NCBI RefSeq assembly: GCF_000689255.1
Contig: NZ_HG964446.1
Span: 883,330-947,329, forward strand
From: Mycobacterium triplex
GTDB taxonomy: Bacteria > Actinomycetota > Actinomycetes > Mycobacteriales > Mycobacteriaceae
Direction: 5' to 3'
Length of the DNA stretch: 64,000 bases
Shown here piece by piece: positions 1 through 8,819 of this stretch (positions within the stretch are counted from its first letter, which is position 1; the number at the start of each line of letters is the position of its first letter). Made by a program: the position numbers and the translations under genes. Under the pieces are notes generated by a model. The model was given only the letters and a program-made list of their open reading frames with translations, was not told the origin of the DNA and did no database searches.

Positions 1-545
1 CCGCCAGCCCGGACTTCGATCCCGATGGCGCGCCCGCCGACGATCTCTCCACGATCGGAGCCGATGCGGCGCCGCCCGCCGTGCCGCCGGCGTCCCAGTG
101 GAACGGCGAGGCCTTCCGAAAGCGAGTGCCCGGACCACATTTCGACACCACCCTGGCGGGTGCGGTATTGCGCAGCACCGGCGACGTCGTCAGCAATGCG
201 CCCGAGCTGGCCCGGCTGACCCTGAACATCGCTGCCGCGCATCATGATTCGCGGTCCGGTGGACGCCGGCTGGTGTATGGCGGACACACCATCGGGCTGG
301 CGTTCGCGCAGGCCAACCGGCTGTTGCCGAACCTTGCGACGGTGCTGGGCTGGGAGTCGTGTGATCACACCGGGCCGGTGTATGAGGGCGACACGCTCTA
401 CAGCGAGCTGCACGTGGAGTCGGCCGAGCCCAGCGATCACGGGGGCGTGCTGGGGCTTCGGTCGCTGGTCTACGCGGTCGGTGACGGGGCCGACGAGCCC
501 GATCGGGCCGTGCTGGACTGGCGACTGCGCGCGCTGCACTTCTAA
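1..545 (+). CDS. Rv0216-like double-hotdog (MaoC-type) protein, C-terminal part
   Basis: The reading frame is open from base 3, so this is the 3' part (about 180 codons) of a gene that begins outside the window. The visible protein is one hotdog module with the MaoC-type stretch YGGHTIGLAFAQANRLLPNL followed by HTGPVYEGDTLYSELHV. In M. tuberculosis the gene next to lipW is Rv0216, a double-hotdog protein of about 337 residues resembling R-specific enoyl hydratases, so this should be its second hotdog. Catalytic activity of Rv0216-type proteins is not settled. Eleven bases separate it from the CoA-transferase gene, so the two are probably co-transcribed. An internal GTG at 81 is not the true start. 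Confidence 0.75.
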   Translation, partial: ASPDFDPDGAPADDLSTIGADAAPPAVPPASQWNGEAFRKRVPGPHFDTTLAGAVLRSTGDVVSNAPELARLTLNIAAAHHDSRSGGRRLVYGGHTIGLAFAQANRLLPNLATVLGWESCDHTGPVYEGDTLYSELHVESAEPSDHGGVLGLRSLVYAVGDGADEPDRAVLDWRLRALHF

Positions 546-556
546 CCCGGAGGACA

Positions 557-1744
557 ATGGTCCAGGTGAGCGACGCGGCGTCCCGGTGGGGCAGCAGCGG
601 GCTGGCCTGCCTGACCGGCCCGCCCGACGGGCCGCCCGACTTCTCCCGCGCCGGGGTGCTGGCCCGCGCCGATCGGGTCGCCGCGGCGGTGGGCGGTCAT
701 TTCGGTATCGCCGTCGACGCGGCCACGCTGCTGGCCGGGCGGGCCGGATTGCTCGGATTGACTCGTGGCGGCAGGATTTCGGCCGGCGGGGGCACCCGGC
801 TGTTCCAGGCCCGCGACGGCTGGTGCGCGTTCACGCTGTCACGCCCCGACGATATCGCTGCCATCCCCGCGCTGCTGGAGCTCGACGAGGCGCCCGCCGA
901 GCCCTGGCCGATGCTGCAGCATTGGGCCGCAACACGTCTCGTCTCCGCAATCACCGAGCGGGCGAGCCTGCTGGACATTCCGGCGGCCGCCCTGGGCGAA
1001 GTGGCCCAAGCGCCGCCGCGGATCGAGCGAATGGGTACCGGGGTTGCTACCCGCGGCGTCACCGGCCTGCTGGTGGCCGACCTGTCGTCGATGTGGGCCG
1101 GCCCGCTGTGCGGGCACGTGCTGGCCCGGGCCGGGGCCACCGTCGTCAAAGTGGAAAGCCCCCGGCGCCCGGACGGCACCCGGGCGGGCAATCGTGCATT
1201 CTTCGACTGGATGAACGGTGAAAAGCTGTCCTACTGCCTGGATTTCGAAAGCCAGGTCGACGAGCTGCGCGAGCTGCTCGCGGTCGCCGACATCGTGATC
1301 GAGGGCTCTCGGCCTGCGGCGCTGGCCCGGCGCCGGCTGGGCCCGGAACACATTGCCCCGCGCCCGGGCCGAATCTGGTTGCGTATCAGCGGGTATGACC
1401 ACGACGACGGCCGGCCCGCGTTCGGGGACGACGCCGCGGTGGCCGGTGGGCTGGTCGGTACGGGGCCGGTGTTCTGCGGGGACGCCATCGCCGATCCGCT
1501 CACCGGCCTGGAAGCGGCACTGGCCGTGGCCGAATCGCTGGCCCGCGGCGGCGGCGAGTTCATCCGGGTGTCGATGGCGGGGACTGCCGCTGGTTACGCG
1601 GCCGTGCCCGCCGCGGCATCGGCCTCCGAATGCCCGGCGCCACCACCCCAGCCGCCACCCGCGCCCCGACGCGCCGCCGACCTGGGCGCCGACAGCGACG
1701 CCGTACGCCGGTTGGTCGCCGAAAGACGGCCGCTGTCATGCTGA
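557..1744 (+). CDS. Family III CoA-transferase (CaiB/BaiF type)
   Basis: Predicted to move CoA between carboxylic acids in the cytosol. The family signature GLLVADLSSMWAGPLCGHVL lies near residues 172-190, followed by KVESPRRPDGTR. A candidate catalytic Asp sits in FGDDAAVAGG near residue 290. At 395 residues it has normal single-copy CaiB/BaiF length. The first 160 residues are less conserved and the last 50 are proline/alanine-rich. The ATG follows a good ribosome-binding site (GGAGGAC). The stop overlaps the start of the amidohydrolase by seven bases, so the two are translationally coupled. The substrate is unknown; neighbouring hotdog and hydrolase genes suggest acid activation or recycling (inference). 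Confidence 0.8.
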   Translation: MVQVSDAASRWGSSGLACLTGPPDGPPDFSRAGVLARADRVAAAVGGHFGIAVDAATLLAGRAGLLGLTRGGRISAGGGTRLFQARDGWCAFTLSRPDDIAAIPALLELDEAPAEPWPMLQHWAATRLVSAITERASLLDIPAAALGEVAQAPPRIERMGTGVATRGVTGLLVADLSSMWAGPLCGHVLARAGATVVKVESPRRPDGTRAGNRAFFDWMNGEKLSYCLDFESQVDELRELLAVADIVIEGSRPAALARRRLGPEHIAPRPGRIWLRISGYDHDDGRPAFGDDAAVAGGLVGTGPVFCGDAIADPLTGLEAALAVAESLARGGGEFIRVSMAGTAAGYAAVPAAASASECPAPPPQPPPAPRRAADLGADSDAVRRLVAERRPLSC

Positions 1745-3039
1745 TTCAGCGGGCGACCCTACTGGACGGCACGGTGGCCGACATCCGGGTGGGTGCGCAG
1801 ATCGAGGAGATCGGCGTCGGCCTGCAGTCCCAACCCGGGGAGACCGTGCTGGATGCGCACGACGCGACTGTGCTACCCGGCCTGCACGACCACCATGTGC
1901 ACCTGCGTTCGGCCGCCTCGGCGATGGATTCGCTGACGCTCGGACCGCCGCGCGTGCACACCAAAGAGCAACTGGCAGAATACCTTTCGAACGCGACGCC
2001 GAACGCCGACGGATGGATCCGGGCGATCGGCTACCACGAATCCGTCGCCGGTGAGCTGGATCGCGCCGCGCTCGACGCCATCCTCCCTGGCACTCCGGTG
2101 CGCGTCCAGCACCGCAGCGGCGCCCTGTGGATCCTCAATTCCGCGGCGCTGCATCTGCTCGGGATGGCCGGGCATCCCGACGGGCGGCTGCGTGCCAGCG
2201 ACCGATGGTCCGAGGCGCTGCAGCGTCACCACACCGACCTCCCCGAACTCAGCCGTCGCCTCACCGCGCTCGGCGTCAGCGGAGTCACCGACGCCACACC
2301 GGATCTCGACGCGGACGACATGGTGTCGCTGTTGGTGGCGCATCGGCACGGCGAGTTCCGGCCGCGGCTTTCTTTCCTGGCCCCGGGAAAGATGATCCTG
2401 CACGACGACCGCCTCGACCTGGACGCGTTGACCGGATGGATCGCCGATCACCACGCCGACGGGCAGCCGGTTGCCGTGCACTGTGTGACCGCAGCGCAAT
2501 TGGTGGTCGCCATCGCGGCCCTGCGCGCCGCCGGCGGCCATCCGCAGGATCGCATCGAACACGCCGCGGTCGTCGGCGATGACGACCTTGCCGACCTGGC
2601 CGAGCTCGGGCTCACCGTGGTGACCCAGCCGAACTTCGTCGCCGAGCGCGGCGATCAGTACCTGTCCGACATTCCCGCTGCCGAGCACGCCGCGCTGTGG
2701 CGGGTCGCGTCGCTGCGAAAAGCCAAGGTGCGCGTGGCGCTGTCGACCGATATGCCATTCGGGCGCGGTGACCCGTGGGCGGCGATGCGGGCCGCGGTGC
2801 ACCGCACCACACCCAGCGGGGTGGTGCTGGGCGCCGACGAATGTGTCGCGGCGACAGAAGCTTTGACGATGTTTCTGGGCCATGCCGATCAGCCGGGACG
2901 GCCCCGGACCGTCGACGTCGGACAGCCGGGGGACCTGTGCATGCTGGCCGCACCGCCCGCGACGGTGCTGGCCGAGCTGGATGCCGGACTGGTGGCCGCG
3001 ACAATTATCAACGGCCAGCTCGCCTATCCCGCGGACTAG
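1738..3039 (+). CDS. Amidohydrolase (YtcJ-like, amidohydrolase_3 family)
   Basis: Metal-dependent hydrolase of unknown substrate. The metal-binding motif LPGLHDHHVHL lies near residues 45-56, followed by a TIM-barrel-like body with AVHCVT and ALSTDMPFG segments, the latter holding the expected late barrel Asp. At 433 residues it is shorter than typical YtcJ proteins (about 520-550). ATG at 1738 was chosen because it overlaps the CoA-transferase stop; a longer frame exists upstream but overlaps that gene deeply. The 3' end overlaps the convergent lipW stop by four bases. No gene is recalled here in M. tuberculosis, so this looks like an accessory insertion between the Rv0216 and lipW orthologues. 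Confidence 0.8.
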   Translation: MLIQRATLLDGTVADIRVGAQIEEIGVGLQSQPGETVLDAHDATVLPGLHDHHVHLRSAASAMDSLTLGPPRVHTKEQLAEYLSNATPNADGWIRAIGYHESVAGELDRAALDAILPGTPVRVQHRSGALWILNSAALHLLGMAGHPDGRLRASDRWSEALQRHHTDLPELSRRLTALGVSGVTDATPDLDADDMVSLLVAHRHGEFRPRLSFLAPGKMILHDDRLDLDALTGWIADHHADGQPVAVHCVTAAQLVVAIAALRAAGGHPQDRIEHAAVVGDDDLADLAELGLTVVTQPNFVAERGDQYLSDIPAAEHAALWRVASLRKAKVRVALSTDMPFGRGDPWAAMRAAVHRTTPSGVVLGADECVAATEALTMFLGHADQPGRPRTVDVGQPGDLCMLAAPPATVLAELDAGLVAATIINGQLAYPAD

Positions 3040-3938
3040 CGCGCCCCGGGCAGTGCGGCCCGCAGAGTCTCGCACTGACTGTCGAAAAACCGCTGCGACA
3101 CTTGCACTTTCGGCGCCACCAGGTCGAAGCCGTGAAAGGCGCCGGGGATGATCTCCACCTCGCACGGCACGCCGGCGGCCCGCAACCGTTCGGCGTAGGC
3201 CAGATCTTCATCGTGGAACAGGTCGTGGGTCCCCACGCCGATCCAGGCCGGGGCCAACCCGCTGAGGTCGTCGCGGCGGGCCGGCACGGCGACCCGTGGA
3301 TCCGCATCGCCCAGATATGCCGTCCAGCCGAACCGGTTGCTGTGGGTGTTCCACAGGCGATAGGTCGGCTTCTCGGCCGTCAGGGAACTGCGATCGTCGA
3401 GCATCGGGTAGGCCAGCAGCTGGAACAGCGGCGTGACCTCCCCGCGGTCGCGGGCCAGCAACGCCAGCGCCGCCGCGAGACCGCCGCCGGCACTGGCGCC
3501 GCCGATCGCCACCTGCGTCCGGTCCACCGCCGGCAGCCCGGCCAGCCAGGTCAGCGCCGCGTAGCAGTCCTCGAGCGGTGCCGGATACGGATGTTCGGGC
3601 GCCAGCCGGTATTTCACCGCCGCGACGGTGATGCCCAGCCTGGTGGCGAACCCGTGGCAGACCCGGTCGTCTTGTTGCGGGCTGCCGATCACGTATCCGC
3701 CGCCGTGGATCCACAGCAGCGCCGGTGCGGGCCTCGTGACACCCGGCGGGCGGAACAGCCGGATACCGGCCCCCGAACCGAGGGTGATCACTTCGGCATG
3801 ACGGGAAGCGCCGGGACTGCGGCGCTCCCGCAGCTTGGTCAACACCCGAATGGTGGACAGGCTGCGGGGGCTGACGAGTTGTCGCGGCGCGATGCGCGCG
3901 ATCCGGCGGAGATCTGGGTGAACGTCGCTGTTCGGCAC
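3036..3938 (-). CDS. lipW: LipW-like esterase/lipase (hormone-sensitive lipase family)
   Basis: An alpha/beta hydrolase that should cleave short- to medium-chain carboxyl esters. The HSL-family oxyanion motif HGGGYVIG is near residues 76-83 and the nucleophile motif GGASAGGG near 143-150. The acid is expected in GVGTHDLFHDED (about 235-243) and the catalytic His in AFHGFDL (about 266-270). The GTG start at 3938 gives 300 residues, close to Rv0217c (302). Position beside an Rv0216-like gene and ahead of the Rv0218-Rv0219 pair supports orthology with lipW rather than lipH, lipI or lipN. A much longer frame runs upstream on this strand but is antisense to the next gene. No signal peptide is visible. 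Confidence 0.8.
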   Translation of the reverse strand: MPNSDVHPDLRRIARIAPRQLVSPRSLSTIRVLTKLRERRSPGASRHAEVITLGSGAGIRLFRPPGVTRPAPALLWIHGGGYVIGSPQQDDRVCHGFATRLGITVAAVKYRLAPEHPYPAPLEDCYAALTWLAGLPAVDRTQVAIGGASAGGGLAAALALLARDRGEVTPLFQLLAYPMLDDRSSLTAEKPTYRLWNTHSNRFGWTAYLGDADPRVAVPARRDDLSGLAPAWIGVGTHDLFHDEDLAYAERLRAAGVPCEVEIIPGAFHGFDLVAPKVQVSQRFFDSQCETLRAALPGAR

Positions 3939-4058
3939 CGGCTCAGTATTACCGACGCGAAACCGGGCGCCCGCCTGGCGTCGGGTGTTGTCACGGGCCG
4001 GTACCGCCCGGCGGATGCCGTGCCGATGCGTAGGCTTGGCGACGAATATGGAGGCGCA

Positions 4059-4883
4059 GTGACGACATTGGTTCCGCGGTTTGTCGACACCGTCCTTGGC
4101 AAGATTCGCGTTCAGGTCAGCCCGGGCACCGGGCCCGCGGTGCTGATGTGGCCCAGCCTGCTGATGACCGGCGATCTGTGGGCCGGGCAAGCGGCCCGTT
4201 TCGGGGCCCGCAACCGCCTGGTGCTCATCGATCCCCCGGGCCATGGTGGCAGCGAGCCACTGAGCGCGATGTTCAGCTTTACCGAATGCGCGCGCTGCGT
4301 CGTCGACCTGATGGACGGGCTCGGCATCGACAAGGCGCACTTCGTCGGCAATTCCTGGGGTGGGATGATCGGAGCGACTTTCGCCGCTTTGCATCCGGAC
4401 CGCCTGGACCGCGCCGTGTTGATGAATTGCACGGCGTCGAAAGCCGGCTTCGCGCAGCAGGTCAAATACGCGGCCATGCTCCGGTTGTCGAGGATGCTCG
4501 GCGGCGTGCGGCCGCCGCTGACCCGGTCGGTGATCCGGGGCTTCGTCGGTCCGACGACACTGCGCAACCGTCCGGGCGTGGTGGAGGCGGTGCGTGCGAC
4601 GGTCGAAGCCGCCGAACTGAACTCGAGCAGCTGGGCGGTGCGCAGCGTGGTGCCGGCCCGGCCCGATCAGCACGCTCTGCTGCGGCGCATCACCGCCCCG
4701 GTGCTGGTGGTCGCCGGCGTCGAGGACGCCACCTTTCCGGTGGCCGAAACGCGGGCCATGGCCGACTCCATCCCCGGTTCCTCCTTCAAGGTTCTCGACG
4801 GCGTCGCCCACCTTGCGGCGCTGGAAGATCCGGGCCGCGTCAACGAGTTGCTGGAACGGTTCTTGTTCGACGGCGCCGCCTGA
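4059..4883 (+). CDS. Alpha/beta-fold hydrolase
   Basis: A 274-residue alpha/beta hydrolase with the nucleophile elbow GNSWGGM near residue 97-103, a likely acid in VAGVEDATFP (about 220-228) and a likely His in GVAHLAALE (about 249). The LIDPPGHGGSEP segment is typical of the epoxide hydrolase/haloperoxidase-like branch, but the exact reaction cannot be read. The GTG start follows GGAGG with four-base spacing; an ATG 33 bases upstream is in frame but lacks a good site. The gene diverges from lipW and I recall no counterpart at this place in M. tuberculosis. It may act with the neighbouring esterases, but this is not shown. Confidence 0.75.
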   Translation: MTTLVPRFVDTVLGKIRVQVSPGTGPAVLMWPSLLMTGDLWAGQAARFGARNRLVLIDPPGHGGSEPLSAMFSFTECARCVVDLMDGLGIDKAHFVGNSWGGMIGATFAALHPDRLDRAVLMNCTASKAGFAQQVKYAAMLRLSRMLGGVRPPLTRSVIRGFVGPTTLRNRPGVVEAVRATVEAAELNSSSWAVRSVVPARPDQHALLRRITAPVLVVAGVEDATFPVAETRAMADSIPGSSFKVLDGVAHLAALEDPGRVNELLERFLFDGAA

Positions 4884-4989
4884 CATCGCGGAATTTCCCA
4901 CCTGACCGGGAGCCATCCGGACGCGCCCCGGCTCCGAATCACCCCCGTGCCGCATTTCGCCCCGCCGAGTGAACAGCGTTGATCGGAGT

Positions 4990-5014
4990 GGTTAACCCGC
5001 GCGAGATCGGGGTA
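4990..5014 (+). promoter_or_regulatory. SigF-type promoter candidate
   Basis: GGTTA at 4990-4994 and GGGTA at 5010-5014 are separated by 15 bases, a close match to the mycobacterial SigF consensus (GGTTT-N15-17-GGGTA). It lies about 50 bases before the methyltransferase start. The remaining gap 4884-5063 holds no gene. Confidence 0.45.
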
Positions 5015-5063
5015 TCGGTCGGGAGGCCGCCCGCTCGGTCGGCCGCGACGCGGGGGACGTGAC

Positions 5064-5720
5064 ATGCTGGGACATCTCTATGAGCGGGCACTTGGCGGCG
5101 AGCGATGTTGGATTCGCCATGAGGATGGCGAAATCCGAGTGCTGCCCGCGCATCGGTGGCTGGGCGCCCGGTGCTCCTCGAACGGCGGATTGGTCGATGC
5201 CCTCGACGAGGACTTCGACGAAGCCGTCACCGAGATGTGCAGCGGGCCGACGATCGAGCTCGGTTGCGGGCCGGGGCGGTTGGTCGCACGCCTTTTCGAG
5301 CGGGGGATACCCGCACTCGGCATCGACCGGTCCGCGACCGCGATCCGGCTGGCCGGTCGCGGCGGCGCACCCGCCCTGCTGGGCGACGTGTTCGAGCCGC
5401 TGCCCGGCATGGGGCGGTGGCAAACGGTGCTGCTGGTCGACGGCAATGTCGGTCTGGGCGGTGACCCGGGACGGATTCTGGCGCGCGCCGCCGAGCTGCT
5501 GCGCCGCGGCGGCCGCTGCGTGGCCGAGTTCGAGGCCGACGCGATCGGGGTGCGCGCGCGCTGGGTGCGACTGGAGTCGGCCTGCGATGTGGGGCCATGG
5601 TTCCGCTGGGCGTCGGTCGGGGTAGACAGCGCCGCCACGCTCGCGGCGCAAGTCGGACTGACGCTGACCGGTGTTCGGCTGATCGGCGGGCGGGTGATTG
5701 CGAGCCTGGCCGCGCCGTGA
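5064..5720 (+). CDS. Class I SAM-dependent methyltransferase
   Basis: A 218-residue Rossmann-fold methyltransferase. SAM-binding motif I is IELGCGPGRL (about residues 64-73), followed by an acidic motif II region (LGIDRSATAIRLA) and VLLVDGNVGL as motif III/post-III. The substrate is unknown. The stop overlaps the GTG of the next gene in GTGA, so it is coupled to a membrane molybdo-oxidoreductase; together with the following membrane protein it forms a three-gene operon. This suggests the methyltransferase modifies the redox enzyme, its cofactor or its substrate (inference). A SigF-like promoter precedes it. I do not recall this gene beside Rv0218 in M. tuberculosis. Confidence 0.8.
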   Translation: MLGHLYERALGGERCWIRHEDGEIRVLPAHRWLGARCSSNGGLVDALDEDFDEAVTEMCSGPTIELGCGPGRLVARLFERGIPALGIDRSATAIRLAGRGGAPALLGDVFEPLPGMGRWQTVLLVDGNVGLGGDPGRILARAAELLRRGGRCVAEFEADAIGVRARWVRLESACDVGPWFRWASVGVDSAATLAAQVGLTLTGVRLIGGRVIASLAAP

Positions 5721-6949
5721 GCGGCTTGCTGGCCCGATTTCGGAGCCCGCTGCGCGGCCCGTGGCTGACATCGGTGTTCGGGCTGGTGCTGCTGGTGACA
5801 CTGCCGGTCATCACGCTGACCGGGCTGCTGTCCTACATCGCTTACGCGCCGCAGTTCGGGCAGGCCATCCCGGCGGACGTCGGCTGGCTGCGGCTGCCGT
5901 TGTTCGTCTGGCCCACCCGCCCGTCCTGGCTGTACCGGCTGACGCAGGGCATCCACGTCGGCCTTGGGCTGGTGATCATCCCGGTGGTGCTGGCCAAGCT
6001 GTGGTCGGTGATCCCGCGGCTGTTCGTCTGGCCGCCGGCCCGGTCGGTCGCCCAGCTGCTGGAGCGGGCGTCGTTGGTGATGCTCGTCGGCGGGATCCTG
6101 TTCGAGATCGTCACCGGCGTGCTGAACATCCAGTACGACTACATCTTCGGGTTCAGCTTCTACGACGCGCACTACTTCGGCGCGTGGGTCTTCATCACCG
6201 GATTTCTGATGCACATCGCGGTCAAGCTGCCGCGCATGGTCACCGGGTTGCGGTCCCTGCCGCCACGCGACGTGCTGCGCACCGGCCGCGCCGACACCCG
6301 TTCCCAACCGCCCGATCCCGACGGGCTGGTGGCCGTCGATCCGGCGGAACCGACGATCAGCAGGCGCGGCGCCTTGGCGCTGGTCGGCAGCGGCGTGGTG
6401 CTGATCGCGGCGCTCACCGTCGGCCAGACCGTCGGCGGGGCCGCCCGCGGGGCGGCCCTACTGGTACCACGCGGCCGCGGTCGCGGTGACTTCCCGGTCA
6501 ACAAGACCGCGGCCGCCGCTGGCATCAGCCGCGAAAGTGTCTGCGAGACTTGGCTATTGGCCCTGCGCGGTGGTCCCGCGGAGGTCACACTGGACCGCGC
6601 CACGCTGACCGGCATGCCGCAGACCACCGCGCGCCTGCCGATCGCCTGCGTCGAAGGATGGTCGACCGTGCAGACCTGGAGCGGGGTCCGGCTGGCCGAG
6701 CTGGCCCGCATCGCGGGCGTACCCGCGCCGCGCTCGGCCCGGGTGACCTCCCTGCAGCGCGGCGGCGCCTTCGGGCGGGCAACGTTGCAAGCCAACCAGA
6801 TTCGCGATCCCGAGGCGCTGCTGGCGCTGCGGGTCAACGGCACCGACCTGTCCCTGGACCACGGCTATCCGGCCCGGATCATCGTGCCCGCGCTGCCGGG
6901 TGTGCACAACACCAAATGGGTGGCCGCCATCGAGTTCGAGGGCGGTTGA
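5717..6949 (+). CDS. Membrane-bound molybdopterin oxidoreductase, Rv0218 orthologue
   Basis: A fusion of an N-terminal four-helix cytochrome b561-like membrane domain (helices near residues 18-40, 75-95, 115-140 and 150-172, with candidate haem His in GIHVGLGL and FLMHIAVK) to a C-terminal sulfite-oxidase-fold molybdenum cofactor domain. The likely Mo-ligating cysteine is in PIACVEGWSTVQTW near residue 310. A single helix near residues 218-238 precedes the cofactor domain, which would place that domain outside the membrane. At 410 residues it is slightly shorter than Rv0218 (442). Electrons would pass between the Mo centre and the quinone pool or another carrier; the substrate is unknown. GTG start overlaps the upstream stop. 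Confidence 0.8.
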   Translation: MSGLLARFRSPLRGPWLTSVFGLVLLVTLPVITLTGLLSYIAYAPQFGQAIPADVGWLRLPLFVWPTRPSWLYRLTQGIHVGLGLVIIPVVLAKLWSVIPRLFVWPPARSVAQLLERASLVMLVGGILFEIVTGVLNIQYDYIFGFSFYDAHYFGAWVFITGFLMHIAVKLPRMVTGLRSLPPRDVLRTGRADTRSQPPDPDGLVAVDPAEPTISRRGALALVGSGVVLIAALTVGQTVGGAARGAALLVPRGRGRGDFPVNKTAAAAGISRESVCETWLLALRGGPAEVTLDRATLTGMPQTTARLPIACVEGWSTVQTWSGVRLAELARIAGVPAPRSARVTSLQRGGAFGRATLQANQIRDPEALLALRVNGTDLSLDHGYPARIIVPALPGVHNTKWVAAIEFEGG

Positions 6950-6950
6950 G

Positions 6951-7469
6951 ATGTCAAGACTTTCAACACGTTTCGCTGCGATCTACGGATCGCATCCGCT
7001 GCATCTGCTGACCATGCTGTCCGGTTTCGCGCTGATGGGCTACATCCTGGCCACCTTCAAGCCGGCGACGCTGTGGAATCCCGACAGCTGGTGGCAGTCG
7101 ATCGCCGTCTGGTTCGCCGCCGCCGTGGTCGGTCACGACCTGTTGCTCTACCCGCTCTACGCGCTGGCCGACCGGGCGCTGCCGGGGCGCCGACACCCCG
7201 CCGGTGCTCGTCCAAAAGTGTCCGCCCACAACTACATTCGAGTGCCGGCGCTGGGGGCCGGGCTGACGTTGCTGATCTTTCTGCCCGGCATCATCGAGCA
7301 GGGCGGGCCCACGTATCAAGCGGCAACCGGCCAGACCCAGCAGCCCTTCCTGGGCAGGTGGCTACTGCTCACCGCGGCGATGTTCGGGCTGAGCGCCATC
7401 TGCTACCTGATCCGGCTGGTCGCGGCGCGTCGGCGTGGCCCGCGCAGCGAAGGGCCAACCCCTGTCTAG
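6951..7469 (+). CDS. Conserved membrane protein, Rv0219 orthologue
   Basis: A 172-residue membrane protein with about four hydrophobic helices: residues 15-33, 47-68, 103-120 and 140-162. It starts one base after the upstream stop and is the last gene of the methyltransferase/molybdo-oxidoreductase operon. The gene pair matches Rv0218-Rv0219. No catalytic motif is visible; histidines in SHPLHLL and VVGHDLLLYPLY could ligate haem or sit near a quinone site. It could be a membrane partner of the oxidoreductase (inference from context only). The 101-base gap that follows holds no clear signal. Confidence 0.75.
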   Translation: MSRLSTRFAAIYGSHPLHLLTMLSGFALMGYILATFKPATLWNPDSWWQSIAVWFAAAVVGHDLLLYPLYALADRALPGRRHPAGARPKVSAHNYIRVPALGAGLTLLIFLPGIIEQGGPTYQAATGQTQQPFLGRWLLLTAAMFGLSAICYLIRLVAARRRGPRSEGPTPV

Positions 7470-7570
7470 AACGGCAAATCCGGCAACTCAGCAAACATTC
7501 AAAGCGCCACGTTCAGGACTTCTACACAAACGTCAGTTTCCGCCGACGAGGTGGGGGTACAGTCCCGTAC

Positions 7571-8776
7571 ATGACGGCGAGGGTCCCGGGCATGACACCG
7601 TGCCTCAAGTGGTTGCTGCGGGCCCGTCCCGCCGACTATGCGCTGGCGCTAAGCGTTGCCGGCGCTTCGCTGCCGGTGGTCGGTAAGCACCTGGAACCGC
7701 TGGGCGGTGTGACCGCGATGGGCGTCTGGGGCGCGCGACATGCGCCGGAGGCGTTCGCCGCCCTGAAGAAGGACTGGCTGACACCGGGCATCAACGACGT
7801 GCGCCGCCGGGACCGGGAAAGCACGCACGAGGTATCCGTCGCGGCGCTGCGCGGAGTCGTCTCCGCCGCGGACCTCGACGCCGAATGGCCGGCGCCGGAC
7901 AAGACGCCGCCGATCTGGGAGGCGTTGCGGCAGCGTCGCTATCTGTACCGCCGGGCGGTGCACTACGGCGACCACCCGGCGCAGGTGCTGGATGTGTGGC
8001 GGCGCAAGGGGCTGCCGGCCCAGCCCGCCCCGGTACTGATCTTCGTCCCGGGCGGCGCCTGGGTACACGGGCGCGCCATGATGCAGGGCACCGCCCTGCT
8101 GTCGCGACTGGCCGAGCAGGGCTGGGTGTGCCTGGCGATCGACTACCGCGTCGCGCCGTATCACCGCTGGCCCCGTCACATCACCGACGTCAAGACCGCG
8201 ATCGCGTGGGCGCGCGCCAACGTCGACAAGTTCGGCGGTGACCGCGATTTCGTTGCGGTGGCGGGATGTTCGGCCGGCGGGCACCTGTCCGCGCTGGCCG
8301 GACTCACCCCCGACGACCCCGACTTCGAGCGCAGGCTGCCGGAAGGGGCGGACAGCTCGGTGGACGCGGTCGTCGGCATCTACGGTCGCTACGACTGGGA
8401 GGACCGCTCCACCCCCGAGCGTGACCGGTTCGTCGAATTCCTGGAGCGGGTGGTGGTCAAGAAGTCCATTGCCCGTCACCCCGAGGTCTACCGCGACGCC
8501 TCCCCGATCGCGCGTGTGCACCGGAATGCCCCGCCGTTCTTGGTGATTCACGGCAGCAAGGACAGCGTCATCCCCGTAGCGCAGGCGCGCAGCTTCGTCG
8601 AGCGACTGCGGGCGGTCTCGCATTCGATGGTCGGATACCTCGAGTTGCCCGGGGCCGGACACGGCTTCGACATGATCGACGGCGAGCGCGCCGGGGTGGC
8701 GGCCCACGCGACTTCGCTGTTCCTCAACCAGATCTACCGCAGCAAAGTGCAGATCAGGTCAAAAGAGGTCATCTAG
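7571..8776 (+). CDS. lipC: LipC-like carboxylesterase
   Basis: An alpha/beta hydrolase of the HSL/BD-FAE type: FVPGGAWVHG (about residues 158-167) replaces the classical HGGG oxyanion motif, the nucleophile is in AGCSAGGHLS (about 231-240), the acid in HGSKDSVIP (about 327-335) and the His in GAGHGFD (about 361-366). The N-terminal 130 residues form a helical extension. At 401 residues it matches Rv0220 LipC (403), which is reported as a cell-surface esterase of M. tuberculosis. Orthology is supported by the flanking Rv0219 and Rv0221 genes. ATG 7571 was chosen for length agreement; an in-frame ATG seven codons downstream is possible. Confidence 0.85.
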   Translation: MTARVPGMTPCLKWLLRARPADYALALSVAGASLPVVGKHLEPLGGVTAMGVWGARHAPEAFAALKKDWLTPGINDVRRRDRESTHEVSVAALRGVVSAADLDAEWPAPDKTPPIWEALRQRRYLYRRAVHYGDHPAQVLDVWRRKGLPAQPAPVLIFVPGGAWVHGRAMMQGTALLSRLAEQGWVCLAIDYRVAPYHRWPRHITDVKTAIAWARANVDKFGGDRDFVAVAGCSAGGHLSALAGLTPDDPDFERRLPEGADSSVDAVVGIYGRYDWEDRSTPERDRFVEFLERVVVKKSIARHPEVYRDASPIARVHRNAPPFLVIHGSKDSVIPVAQARSFVERLRAVSHSMVGYLELPGAGHGFDMIDGERAGVAAHATSLFLNQIYRSKVQIRSKEVI

Positions 8777-8819
8777 CTCGGTCGCTGAGTAAGGTCCCTG
8801 CTAAGGGGAAGGGGCAGCG

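Noticed and set aside
2775-4058. A long 5' extension of the alpha/beta hydrolase gene that starts at 4059
   Set aside because: It would overlap the amidohydrolase and lipW, and its sequence is low-complexity; a GTG with GGAGG at 4059 fits the family length.
3939-4955. N-terminal extension of lipW on the minus strand
   Set aside because: Antisense to the alpha/beta hydrolase and lacking lipase sequence; the esterase domain is complete from 3938.
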